Assembly (NCBI GenBank): GCA_046154545.1
Contig: JBJXGC010000158.1
Span: 1 to 11,907 of the forward strand
Source: JBJXGC01 sp046154545
GTDB taxonomy: Bacteria; Chloroflexota; Dehalococcoidia; Tepidiformales; Tepidiformaceae
Direction of reading: 5' to 3'
Length of the DNA stretch: 11,907 bases
The position numbers and the translations under genes were made by a program. The notes under the pieces were generated by a model. It was not told the DNA's origin. It worked only from the letters and a program-made list of their open reading frames with translations, and made no database searches. Below are positions 6,860 through 11,907 of the stretch, piece by piece (within the stretch, counting starts at the first letter, position 1; every line of letters begins with the position of its first letter).

Positions 6860-7729
6860 TCAGGCGTCAGCCTCGTCGTCCGCATAGATCGGTGGCTGCA
6901 TAGGCCACGATTCCTCGTCGTCCCAGGCCCGCCGCTCGGCGGCCGCCTGGAAGATCAACCCCGCAACCGTGAGGACAAGGCCTGCCGCCCCGAGGACCGT
7001 GTAGTTGCGGAGCGGGACTTCCATCACCTTCGTCACAATGCCGGCCAGGTCGTCCCCGAACGGGTCATCCGGCCAGAAGTTCGTCGCCAACAACCGCGTA
7101 GCGGCGACCAGCGCCACCCCAACAACAGCCGCGCCAAGGGCCGAAAGGCCCAGCGCCCGGAGGCGGACGTAGCCGTGGTTCTTCAGGGCGACAGTGAGCC
7201 CTCCCAGTCCCGCCAGTACCCCCAGGACCAGGCTCGCGAGCGAGGCCCGGTCGTGTGTCTTCTGAGACAACTGGCCCACAATCAGCCGGATCAGCCCCTG
7301 CGTGGAGAACGTCCCCAGGGATTGCTGGCCGGTCTGGTCGAAAGCGCCGAGCCCTTCTTCGTAGACCTGCGTCGATGAACGCTCGAGGACCGCGGCTCGA
7401 AGCTGCTCATTCGTCCCACTCAACGCCTCTGCCCGCCTGAACTCGACCGGGATGGGGTAGCCCGGGAAACTGACCGTCGGCCCCTCGCCGGCCTCCGCAA
7501 GCTGGCGCAGCCCTTCGCGATTCTCGGCGATCACCTGATCGACGTCGGTAAGCGTGGCGATCCCCGCCTGGAGCAGGCGCGTGGCGTGCTCCCGAGTCGT
7601 CACCTGGCCAAGGCTTATCGCGGCCACGAGCAGCAGCAGCACCGCCGCCAGCATGATCGCGTAGAGCGACTTGCTCCCGTCATACGAATGGGCCGGCCGC
7701 TCTCTGATCCGGTCACGCGGGGAGACCAT
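6860..7729 (-). CDS. Unknown four-helix membrane protein with an extracytoplasmic domain
   Basis: I do not recognise this 289-residue protein. It has a short basic N-terminus (MVSPRDRIRERP), a first membrane segment at about 22-41, a soluble stretch of about 120 residues (42-161), three further helices at about 162-182, 192-211 and 244-262, and a very acidic C-terminal tail (WDDEESW ... YADDEADA). By the positive-inside rule the N-terminus is cytoplasmic, so the 42-161 domain should lie outside. The C-terminal tail would be cytoplasmic. It follows the RDD gene on the same strand with a 41-bp gap, so an operon is likely. No Shine-Dalgarno was seen before ATG 7729; GTG 7735 is an alternative start. 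The frame stays open to 8416, but that upstream part overlaps the RDD gene in another frame and is a shadow. Confidence 0.75.
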   Translation of the reverse strand: MVSPRDRIRERPAHSYDGSKSLYAIMLAAVLLLLVAAISLGQVTTREHATRLLQAGIATLTDVDQVIAENREGLRQLAEAGEGPTVSFPGYPIPVEFRRAEALSGTNEQLRAAVLERSSTQVYEEGLGAFDQTGQQSLGTFSTQGLIRLIVGQLSQKTHDRASLASLVLGVLAGLGGLTVALKNHGYVRLRALGLSALGAAVVGVALVAATRLLATNFWPDDPFGDDLAGIVTKVMEVPLRNYTVLGAAGLVLTVAGLIFQAAAERRAWDDEESWPMQPPIYADDEADA

Positions 7730-7770
7730 GGGCACCGGCTGGGATGGTCCGGGAGCGCGCCGCCAGAGCA

Positions 7771-8352
7771 CTAATGAATCCTGACGACGATGGTGCCGGC
7801 GATCCGGTCGTGAAGGCCCCGGCGGCGCGAATCGAACGCGGCGCTCGCGAGGCCGATGAAGATCAGCAGGAACGCCCCGCCTACCGCACCGGCCGCCTGC
7901 GGCGTCGAATCGCGGACGATGACGGCGGCAAGGATGCCCGCCGAGGCGATGAGCGGGTAAGCCATCTGCGCCACCACCCGGCCGAGGGCGCCAAGGATGC
8001 CCAGTGGATGCCCGTCCGAGCGGATCACCATCAGCTGCATCACCGCTTTCCCGACCGTCTGGCCCTTCCAGGCGTATGAGGCGAGGAAGTAGAGCAGGAC
8101 CGCGGGGGCGATGGCGATAACACATCCCCAGAACGTCGAGAGCGAAGTGTTCGATGGGTCGGATTTCTCGAAGTCGGACGAGACCAGCACGACGATCGAG
8201 CCAGCCGTCACCAGTAGTGCCGCGATGATGAAGACGACGAGGGCGTCGAGCGCCGCCGCCGCCACCCTGGACTCGAACGACGCGAACTCGATGCGGAGCT
8301 GCCGCTTCGCTGGCCGGGCCGCGCCCCCCGCCGTTGCACTGGTGACTGTCAT
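7771..8352 (-). CDS. RDD-family membrane protein
   Basis: The 193-residue product matches the RDD family: FASFESRVAAAALDALVV (23-40) with the conserved Arg29 and Asp36 at the start of the first helix, a middle block WKGQTVGKAVMQLMVIRSDG, ALGRVVAQ, and a C-terminal block DSRRRGLHDRIAGTIVVR. Three to four hydrophobic segments are visible. RDD proteins are integral membrane proteins; some have been linked to ion (Na+/H+) transport, but most have no known job. The N-terminal 20 residues are Ala/Thr-rich and poorly conserved. The start at ATG 8352 lies 12 nt after TAGAAT (minus strand). It is the first gene of a likely two-gene operon with the unknown four-helix membrane protein downstream. Confidence 0.9.
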   Translation of the reverse strand: MTVTSATAGGAARPAKRQLRIEFASFESRVAAAALDALVVFIIAALLVTAGSIVVLVSSDFEKSDPSNTSLSTFWGCVIAIAPAVLLYFLASYAWKGQTVGKAVMQLMVIRSDGHPLGILGALGRVVAQMAYPLIASAGILAAVIVRDSTPQAAGAVGGAFLLIFIGLASAAFDSRRRGLHDRIAGTIVVRIH

Positions 8353-8364
8353 GGCGATACGGCC

Positions 8365-8370
8365 ATTCTA
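8365..8370 (-). promoter_or_regulatory. Candidate -10 element of the RDD operon
   Basis: On the minus strand TAGAAT ends 12 nt before ATG 8352, predicting a leader of about 5-6 nt, too short for a Shine-Dalgarno. No good -35 box was seen. Confidence 0.45.
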
Positions 8371-8640
8371 CCAGCGCCCGCCCAACGAGACAGATGCACC
8401 AGGAAGACGCGTTCACCGTGGGGTTTCACGGCGGTGGGGTTCAAGGTTGTGCGAGACGCCCGTGGTGAGGGGACACAAACGGTCAACGGGGTCAAAGACG
8501 ACCTGACGAGCAGGCCTCCCCGTGCCCTAACCCAATCCTCCGTCCCCTTTGTATCTTGGATCCTTTGCGTCTCATCGATGTCGTGCCACCGCAAAACGCT
8601 GCACGCCACCCGTTTCACGCTGGCTTTGCCCCGCTGCGCG
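8371..8640. other. Divergent intergenic region without a recognisable gene
   Basis: This stretch lies between the divergent RDD and metallopeptidase genes. It contains small imperfect repeats: CCTTTGTATCT (8546-8556) and CCTTTGCGTCT (8562-8572) differ at two of eleven positions; GGTCAACGGGGTCAA (8480-8494) repeats GGTCAA at a 9-10 nt step; and GTGGGGTT occurs twice around 8418-8443. Short open frames cross it on both strands but none has a family pattern. It may be an eroded dispersed repeat or a regulatory region. Confidence 0.4.
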
Positions 8641-8646
8641 TATCCT
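8641..8646 (+). promoter_or_regulatory. Candidate leaderless -10 element of the metallopeptidase gene
   Basis: TATCCT ends 7 nt before GTG 8654, the start that places a membrane anchor near the N-terminus. No Shine-Dalgarno precedes that GTG. The -35 box is unclear. Confidence 0.45.
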
Positions 8647-8653
8647 CCGGTGC

Positions 8654-9934
8654 GTGCGCCCGCCGTTCGTTGCCGCCACGTCCCCCGTCCCCCTGGCCCC
8701 CTGGCGCCCGCGCGTCTTTGTCATGTTCCTCATGACCGCTGCCACCCTCGGCCTGCTCACCGGTGCCGTGGTCGTTTCCGCGGACATCCGCGTCGGCGTC
8801 GGCTTGCCCACCGGGATCACGGTCGAGCGTTCGCGCCTGGCCGCCGATCGCTGGCACCTCTGGACGGGTTGGGAACGCGAGACCCTCCCCACGACACTCC
8901 TCGGCGTCGCAGGCTTCGGCCCAAACCCCGATAGGGCCGAGGGCGAAGACGCCATTCGCAACTACTTCCGCCTCACCAGCCAGATCCGCGCCCTCGACAG
9001 CGGCTCACCGGCTGCCGCGCAGCTCACTCAGGAGCGCGCGCAGTACGAAAACACCGCCGAACGCTACGTCGCGGGCCTGGTCGATGACGCCGTCGGCGCG
9101 GCCGGTCTTCGCCGGTCATTGCCCCTCTTCGGCGGCGCCAGCATTACCTGGCCACCCGTCAGCTTCGAGCTGACAACGCCGCCCCGGATCCTCATCCGCT
9201 CCCCCCGCGACCGCATCGCGCGGGCCGGGGATACCCTCCTCAAGAACGACCTCACGGCCGCCGAAATGACCCGGATCGAACGCGAGACCGACACGCCCGG
9301 CCTGGTCTCGATCGTCGAACCGATCGGTGGCCTGGCCGCCTACCCCGCCGTCATCTCCGGCGACCGCTCCTTCGACGGCTGGCTCGAGACCACCGCCCAC
9401 GAGTGGGTCCACCACTACCTCGCCTTCTTCCCGCTCGGCGCCCGCTGGGGACGCGGCGGCGACGGCGTCACCCTCAACGAAACCACGGCCAACATCGCAG
9501 GCCGCGAACTCGCCAACCTCATGCGCGCCCTCCACCCCCTCAAGCTCCCCGCCGGCGAAGATGGCGCCGCCCCGCCGCGCACCTGCGAAGCCGAACCCAT
9601 CGACTTCGCCAAAGAGATGCGCGCCCTCCGCCTCGAGGTCGATGCCCTCCTCGCCGCCGGAAAGGTCCCCGAGGCCGAAGCCTTGATGGAGCAGCGCCGT
9701 CTCTACTTCGCCGACCACTGCGTGACGATCCGCAAGCTCAACCAGGCCTACTTCGCCTTCCACGGCTCCTACGCCGACACGCCCGCCTCATCGGACCCCA
9801 TCGGCCCCAAAGTGGAGCGCGTCTGGACACTCACCAAAGCGGTCGGCCCCTTCCTCGCCGTGATGCGCGGCGTCGAGAGCGTGGACGGCCTGGACGCCGC
9901 CATCGCCGCGCTCGAACGCGCACCGGCTCGATAG
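8654..9934 (+). CDS. Membrane-anchored HExxH zinc metallopeptidase-like protein
   Basis: The 426-residue protein begins with a short N-terminus rich in Pro and Arg, then one hydrophobic segment (about 20-42, RVFVMFLMTAATLGLLTGAVVV), so it is probably anchored in the membrane with the rest outside. A zinc motif HEWVH (His249, Glu250, His253) lies in TTAHEWVHHYLAFFPLG, and 26 residues after Glu250 a NETTANIAGRE segment offers Glu276 as the third ligand. This is the gluzincin layout (HExxH ... NExxA). The remainder is helical and charged, and I do not recognise a named family. The open frame extends to 8549, but GTG 8654 follows a -10-like TATCCT by 7 nt and removes an implausible 35-residue extension. 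Substrate and partners are unknown. A GC hairpin follows the stop codon. Confidence 0.75.
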   Translation: MRPPFVAATSPVPLAPWRPRVFVMFLMTAATLGLLTGAVVVSADIRVGVGLPTGITVERSRLAADRWHLWTGWERETLPTTLLGVAGFGPNPDRAEGEDAIRNYFRLTSQIRALDSGSPAAAQLTQERAQYENTAERYVAGLVDDAVGAAGLRRSLPLFGGASITWPPVSFELTTPPRILIRSPRDRIARAGDTLLKNDLTAAEMTRIERETDTPGLVSIVEPIGGLAAYPAVISGDRSFDGWLETTAHEWVHHYLAFFPLGARWGRGGDGVTLNETTANIAGRELANLMRALHPLKLPAGEDGAAPPRTCEAEPIDFAKEMRALRLEVDALLAAGKVPEAEALMEQRRLYFADHCVTIRKLNQAYFAFHGSYADTPASSDPIGPKVERVWTLTKAVGPFLAVMRGVESVDGLDAAIAALERAPAR

Positions 9935-9951
9935 CGCCGCCCGCTCGGCGC
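9934..9951 (+). terminator. Small GC hairpin after the metallopeptidase stop codon
   Basis: GCGCCG, a 6-nt loop and CGGCGC form a perfect 6-bp stem starting at the last base of the stop codon. There is no T run after it, so intrinsic termination is uncertain. Confidence 0.25.
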
Positions 9952-10047
9952 CACGTCGGCGGATAGGCCGGCCCTCTTCTGTAAACCGGACGTAAACCAG
10001 CCCCTCGTGAATTTCTCCGGACGTAACGCAGCGTGGGCGCGAAGTAG

Positions 10048-10071
10048 CGACCACATAAGCCGGGGTGGTCG
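10048..10071. promoter_or_regulatory. Perfect 7-bp dyad, operator-like
   Basis: CGACCAC (10048-10054) and GTGGTCG (10065-10071) are perfect inverted repeats around a 10-nt spacer, ATAAGCCGGG. The half-site spacing of 17 bp centre to centre suits a dimeric DNA-binding protein. The left arm and spacer resemble the sequence at 760-776. Confidence 0.45.
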
Positions 10072-10081
10072 TGAATAACCG

Positions 10082-10093
10082 GGCGTTAACGCC
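10082..10093. promoter_or_regulatory. Perfect 12-bp palindrome GGCGTTAACGCC
   Basis: The sequence is its own reverse complement and coincides with one copy of the repeat family, so it may be a double (back-to-back) site. Confidence 0.5.
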
Positions 10094-10112
10094 AAGATCC
10101 CGTGGTTACCCG

Positions 10113-10142
10113 TTGTGTGAACCGTCTCGGCGGGGCTAACGT
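10113..10142 (+). promoter_or_regulatory. Possible promoter of the dnaA-type gene
   Basis: TTGTGT (10113-10118), 18 nt and TAACGT (10137-10142) give a weak sigma70-like promoter with three of six matches in each box. The -10 sits inside the inverted repeat GGCTA-ACG-TAGCC (10134-10146), so a protein bound there would block it. It predicts a leader of about 100 nt. Confidence 0.3.
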
Positions 10143-10250
10143 AGCCGCTGCCTCGGTCGCCGCAGACACCCTCTCGGCAGCCTTCACGGCCACATGCAAA
10201 CCGGAACGCGACACCTCAACGAAGTACGTGGGAAAGGAACGCAATCGCCC

Positions 10251-11588
10251 ATGCTTAGCCCCTGCGCGCCCGTTCCCCGGGACATTTCTCGACTCTGGCA
10301 GGCCGTCCTCGGCAGGCTCGAACTCGAGATCAGCCCGCACCATTTCACCACCTGGCTGCGGGGCACACGGGCGGCAGGCGTTGATGGTGGCTGCCTCGTC
10401 ATCGAAGCGCGGACGGCCTTCACCTGTGATTGGCTCAGCCAGCGACTCGCCTCAACCATCCGCACCATGGCCTCGGATATCTGGCAAGAACCACTCGAAG
10501 TCCGCTTCATCACCCGCTCCCTCGAAGACGCGGGCGAGCTCTCACAGGCCTTCGCCGTCACCCCCACCGCTTCGCCCGCCCTCCCGGCCACCGTCATCGG
10601 CCGCTTGAACTGCGACTTCACCTTCGAGCGCTACGTGCCAGGCGAAGGAAACTCCCTCGCCTACCGCGGCTGCCTCGACCTCGCCGACGAAACCGCATCC
10701 CGGATCAGCCCGATCGTGCTCTACGGCGCACCCGGGATGGGGAAGACTCACCTCCTCCATGCGCTCGCCTGCCGCGCCGCCGCCCGCGCACTGCCCGTCG
10801 CCTGCCTGAGCGCCGAAGAGTTCGCCAACCGCTATATGACGGCGATGCGGGCCAACGACCTGCCCTCCTTCCAGGCTTCCCTCCGCAGCGTGCGGCTCTT
10901 CGTCCTCGACGACCTCCAGTACCTCGCCGGCCGGACCGGCCAGCAGATGGAGCTGGTCCACACGATCGACGCGATCGGCCACAACGGCGGCCACGTCGCC
11001 ATCGCCAGCGAGACCAACCCCCTCGAACTCGACCTCGCCGACCGGCTGACCTCGCGCCTGGCGGCCGGGATCGTGACCCGGGTCGAACCCTTCCGCCGCG
11101 AAGAGCGCCGCACCTACGCCGCCCAGCTCTCCGGACAACTCGGCCTCGAGCTCCCTTCCTGGGCCATCGACCGGATCGCAGGCCTCGAAGTCCCCTCGGT
11201 GCGCGTCCTCCGTGGCGCCGTCCACGCCGCCGTGTCGCTCGCCCGCCTCGACCGGCTGGACCTGCAGCGGCTGGATACCGAACTCACCAGGGTTGCGCTC
11301 TGCTCGATGCTCAAGCCCGTCGATGCCCCCGGCCCGAAGGAGGTCATCGAGACCGTTGCCCGCTACTTCGAGACCACCTTCGAAGCCATCGCCGGACGGT
11401 CCCGGACGGAACCGCTCTCGACCGCCCGGGCCGTCGCCGTCGCCGCCCTGCGCGAGCGCGGCCGCACGCTCGCTGAGATCGCCACCATCCTCGACGGGCG
11501 TGACCGGAGCACCATCACCGGACTCGTGAGCAAGGGCCAAAAGGTGCTGGCGGAGGATGGGAGGCTCCGTCAGCACCTCGCCGGCTGA
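10251..11588 (+). CDS. dnaA: Divergent DnaA-type replication initiator ATPase
   Basis: The 445-residue protein has the whole DnaA architecture. Domain I is at about 10-85 (LWQAVLGRLELEISPHHFTTWL). After a linker, domain III begins at about 119 (LNCDFTFERYVPGEGN). It carries Walker A GAPGMGKTH (159-167), Walker B LDDLQYLAG with Asp220-Asp221, sensor 1 IASETNP, and the arginine-finger region ADRLTSRL. Domain IV (about 345-445) has GRSRTEPLSTARAVAVAAL and ends in a helix-turn-helix. The signature usually reading GGRDHSTV is DGRDRSTI (415-422): Arg419 replaces the DNA-contacting His, and the Gln after the conserved Arg (ARQ) is Ala. DNA-site preference may therefore differ. ATG 10251 fits the DnaA N-terminus; AAAGGA lies 12 nt upstream. 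The frame is open to 10194. No dnaN, recF, gyrB or rpmH lies nearby, so this could be either a second DnaA paralogue or a relocated chromosomal dnaA. Confidence 0.9.
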   Translation: MLSPCAPVPRDISRLWQAVLGRLELEISPHHFTTWLRGTRAAGVDGGCLVIEARTAFTCDWLSQRLASTIRTMASDIWQEPLEVRFITRSLEDAGELSQAFAVTPTASPALPATVIGRLNCDFTFERYVPGEGNSLAYRGCLDLADETASRISPIVLYGAPGMGKTHLLHALACRAAARALPVACLSAEEFANRYMTAMRANDLPSFQASLRSVRLFVLDDLQYLAGRTGQQMELVHTIDAIGHNGGHVAIASETNPLELDLADRLTSRLAAGIVTRVEPFRREERRTYAAQLSGQLGLELPSWAIDRIAGLEVPSVRVLRGAVHAAVSLARLDRLDLQRLDTELTRVALCSMLKPVDAPGPKEVIETVARYFETTFEAIAGRSRTEPLSTARAVAVAALRERGRTLAEIATILDGRDRSTITGLVSKGQKVLAEDGRLRQHLAG

Positions 11589-11715
11589 ACCGGGGCGGAG
11601 TCGCGCGAGAGATGCCTTCGCGGCCCGTTGTGCCGCCGTTGGTGACAAGCGGGAGGCAAGCATGGCCAGCGGACCCGAGTGAGGGATGAAAAGGTTGAGT
11701 TCCGGACGCCGCACT
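11589..11715. other. Convergent intergenic stretch, possible dispersed-repeat sequence
   Basis: No gene is visible between the dnaA-type stop and the REP-like hairpin. The wording of the sequence (GCGCGAGAGATGCC, GGTGACAAGCGGGAGGC) resembles non-coding dispersed repeats seen between genes in other high-GC genomes, but only a genome-wide count could show this. Confidence 0.3.
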
Positions 11716-11753
11716 CCCTCGCCCGCCGCAGCGGGAGAGGGCCGGGGTGAGGG
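11716..11753. repeat. REP-like palindrome (CCCTCnCCCGC / GCGGGnGAGGG) with GGGGTGAGGG tail
   Basis: CCCTCGCCCGC (11716-11726), loop CGCA and GCGGGAGAGGG (11731-11741) form an 11-bp stem with one G/A mismatch, followed by CCGGGGTGAGGG. This wording is typical of widespread intergenic REP-type elements in high-GC bacteria. Lying between convergent genes, it could also end transcription from either side. Confidence 0.6.
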
Positions 11754-11833
11754 CTGCGACGGCCACGCGGAGCCCAACGGAGCCCCGAGCATGCCCCCAG
11801 AGGACGAGTTTTCAGACCAGAGGGAGAGTGCCC

Positions 11834-11907
11834 TCATGGTGCACACCCCAGCAGTTCGACGATTTTCGCGGCCGGGTCCCCGGCTTCCATAAGGGCCTCG
11901 CCAACCA
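11834..11907 (-). CDS. trpC: C-terminus of a probable indole-3-glycerol phosphate synthase (5' part outside the window)
   Basis: On the minus strand the last 23 codons of a gene are visible, ending at TGA 11836-11834 with VGEALMEAGDPAAKIVELLG near the end. The pattern (GEALM, then a short DPAAK turn, then a final amphipathic helix ending in ELLG) is that of the C-terminus of TrpC, the TIM-barrel enzyme of tryptophan synthesis; the Gly-Glu-Ala-Leu segment is its last strand/phosphate-binding turn. Another TIM-barrel phosphate-binding protein is possible given so few residues. Confidence 0.55.
   Translation of the reverse strand, partial: VGEALMEAGDPAAKIVELLGCAP

Larger units (their letters stand above)
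9981..10146. repeat. Array of degenerate CCGG[A/G]CGTAAC-like repeats upstream of the dnaA-type gene
   Basis: The gap 9935-10250 (316 bp) holds no gene but is full of related short elements: GTAAACC at 9981 and again at 9992 (11-bp step); CCGGACGTAAACCA at 9986; CCGGACGTAACGCA at 10017 (sharing ten perfect bases, 31 bp apart); CCGGGCGTTAACGCC at 10079; GGTTACCCG at 10104 (CGGGTAACC on the minus strand); and CGGGGCTAACG at 10131. CGTGAATAA at 10070-10078 matches a reverse-complement DnaA box in seven of nine positions. The clustering directly in front of an initiator-type gene suggests binding sites for its product or for a regulator; that is inference. The stretch looks poorer in G+C than its surroundings. 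Confidence 0.6.

Noticed and set aside
7730..8416. Upstream extension of the four-helix membrane protein to 518 residues
   Set aside because: The extension overlaps the RDD gene in another frame and is Arg/Gly/Pro-rich; RDD motifs show which frame is real.
8349..8618. 89-codon minus-strand frame in the RDD / metallopeptidase gap
   Set aside because: No recognisable pattern, no ribosome binding site, overlaps the RDD start and covers degenerate repeats.
9935..10250. Calling this region the chromosomal origin
   Set aside because: No cluster of TTATCCACA boxes, no clear AT-rich unwinding element and no dnaN/rpmH/gyrB context; GC skew cannot be computed from one window. Kept only as a candidate control or origin-like region.
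10542..11846. 434-codon open frame on the minus strand across the dnaA-type gene
   Set aside because: It is Gly/Glu/Ala-rich with no family pattern and lies antisense to a gene with clear DnaA motifs. It is an effect of high G+C codon bias.
1..11907. Defence island, CRISPR array, prophage or integrated element
   Set aside because: No nuclease/toxin cluster, no regular repeat-spacer pattern, no integrase or transposase and no tRNA attachment site were seen; codon style is uniform across the window.

Overview
This window is high in G+C (about two thirds by eye) and very gene-dense. Most intergenic gaps are short, and several convergent gene pairs are only 4 to 13 bp apart. Gene content and style suggest a high-GC soil, sediment or thermal bacterium, most plausibly in the Chloroflexota. 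The signs are an L13-like MBL-fold protein, a MutY without a NUDIX domain, a geranylgeranyl-reductase-like flavoprotein and many leaderless starts. The lineage is an inference and is not proven by the sequence. No tRNA, rRNA, CRISPR array, transposase or phage gene was found.

Layout, left to right: (1) the N-terminal two thirds of an acyl-CoA dehydrogenase on the minus strand, cut by the window start; (2) an MBL-fold protein on the plus strand whose metal ligands are almost all replaced; (3) a two-domain nitrilase-family protein on the minus strand, divergent from (4) a YdfG-like short-chain dehydrogenase on the plus strand; (5) MutY adenine glycosylase on the minus strand; (6) on the plus strand, a 39-residue membrane microprotein, a geranylgeranyl-reductase-family flavoprotein and an endonuclease III-like glycosylase that overlaps it by 4 bp; (7) on the minus strand, an RDD-family membrane protein followed by an unknown four-helix membrane protein; (8) on the plus strand, a membrane-anchored HExxH metallopeptidase; (9) a 316-bp non-coding region with repeats and dyads in front of a divergent DnaA-type initiator ATPase on the plus strand; (10) a convergent intergenic stretch with a REP-like hairpin; (11) the last 23 codons of a minus-strand gene that looks like trpC.

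There is no single pathway here. Functional themes are fatty-acyl/redox metabolism (acyl-CoA dehydrogenase, SDR, geranylgeranyl reductase), base-excision repair (MutY and Nth, both with 4Fe-4S clusters, 1.4 kb apart) and an initiator-like ATPase with its own candidate control region.

The most interesting signals are four. First, a recurring start grammar (TAnnnT, 6-7 nt, then ATG or GTG) at five plus-strand genes implies leaderless transcripts. Second, the DnaA-type protein has Arg in place of the conserved DNA-contacting His of domain IV and is preceded by an array of degenerate CCGG[A/G]CGTAAC-like repeats and perfect dyads. Third, the MBL-fold protein looks like a pseudoenzyme. Fourth, a tiny transmembrane ORF has a good promoter.
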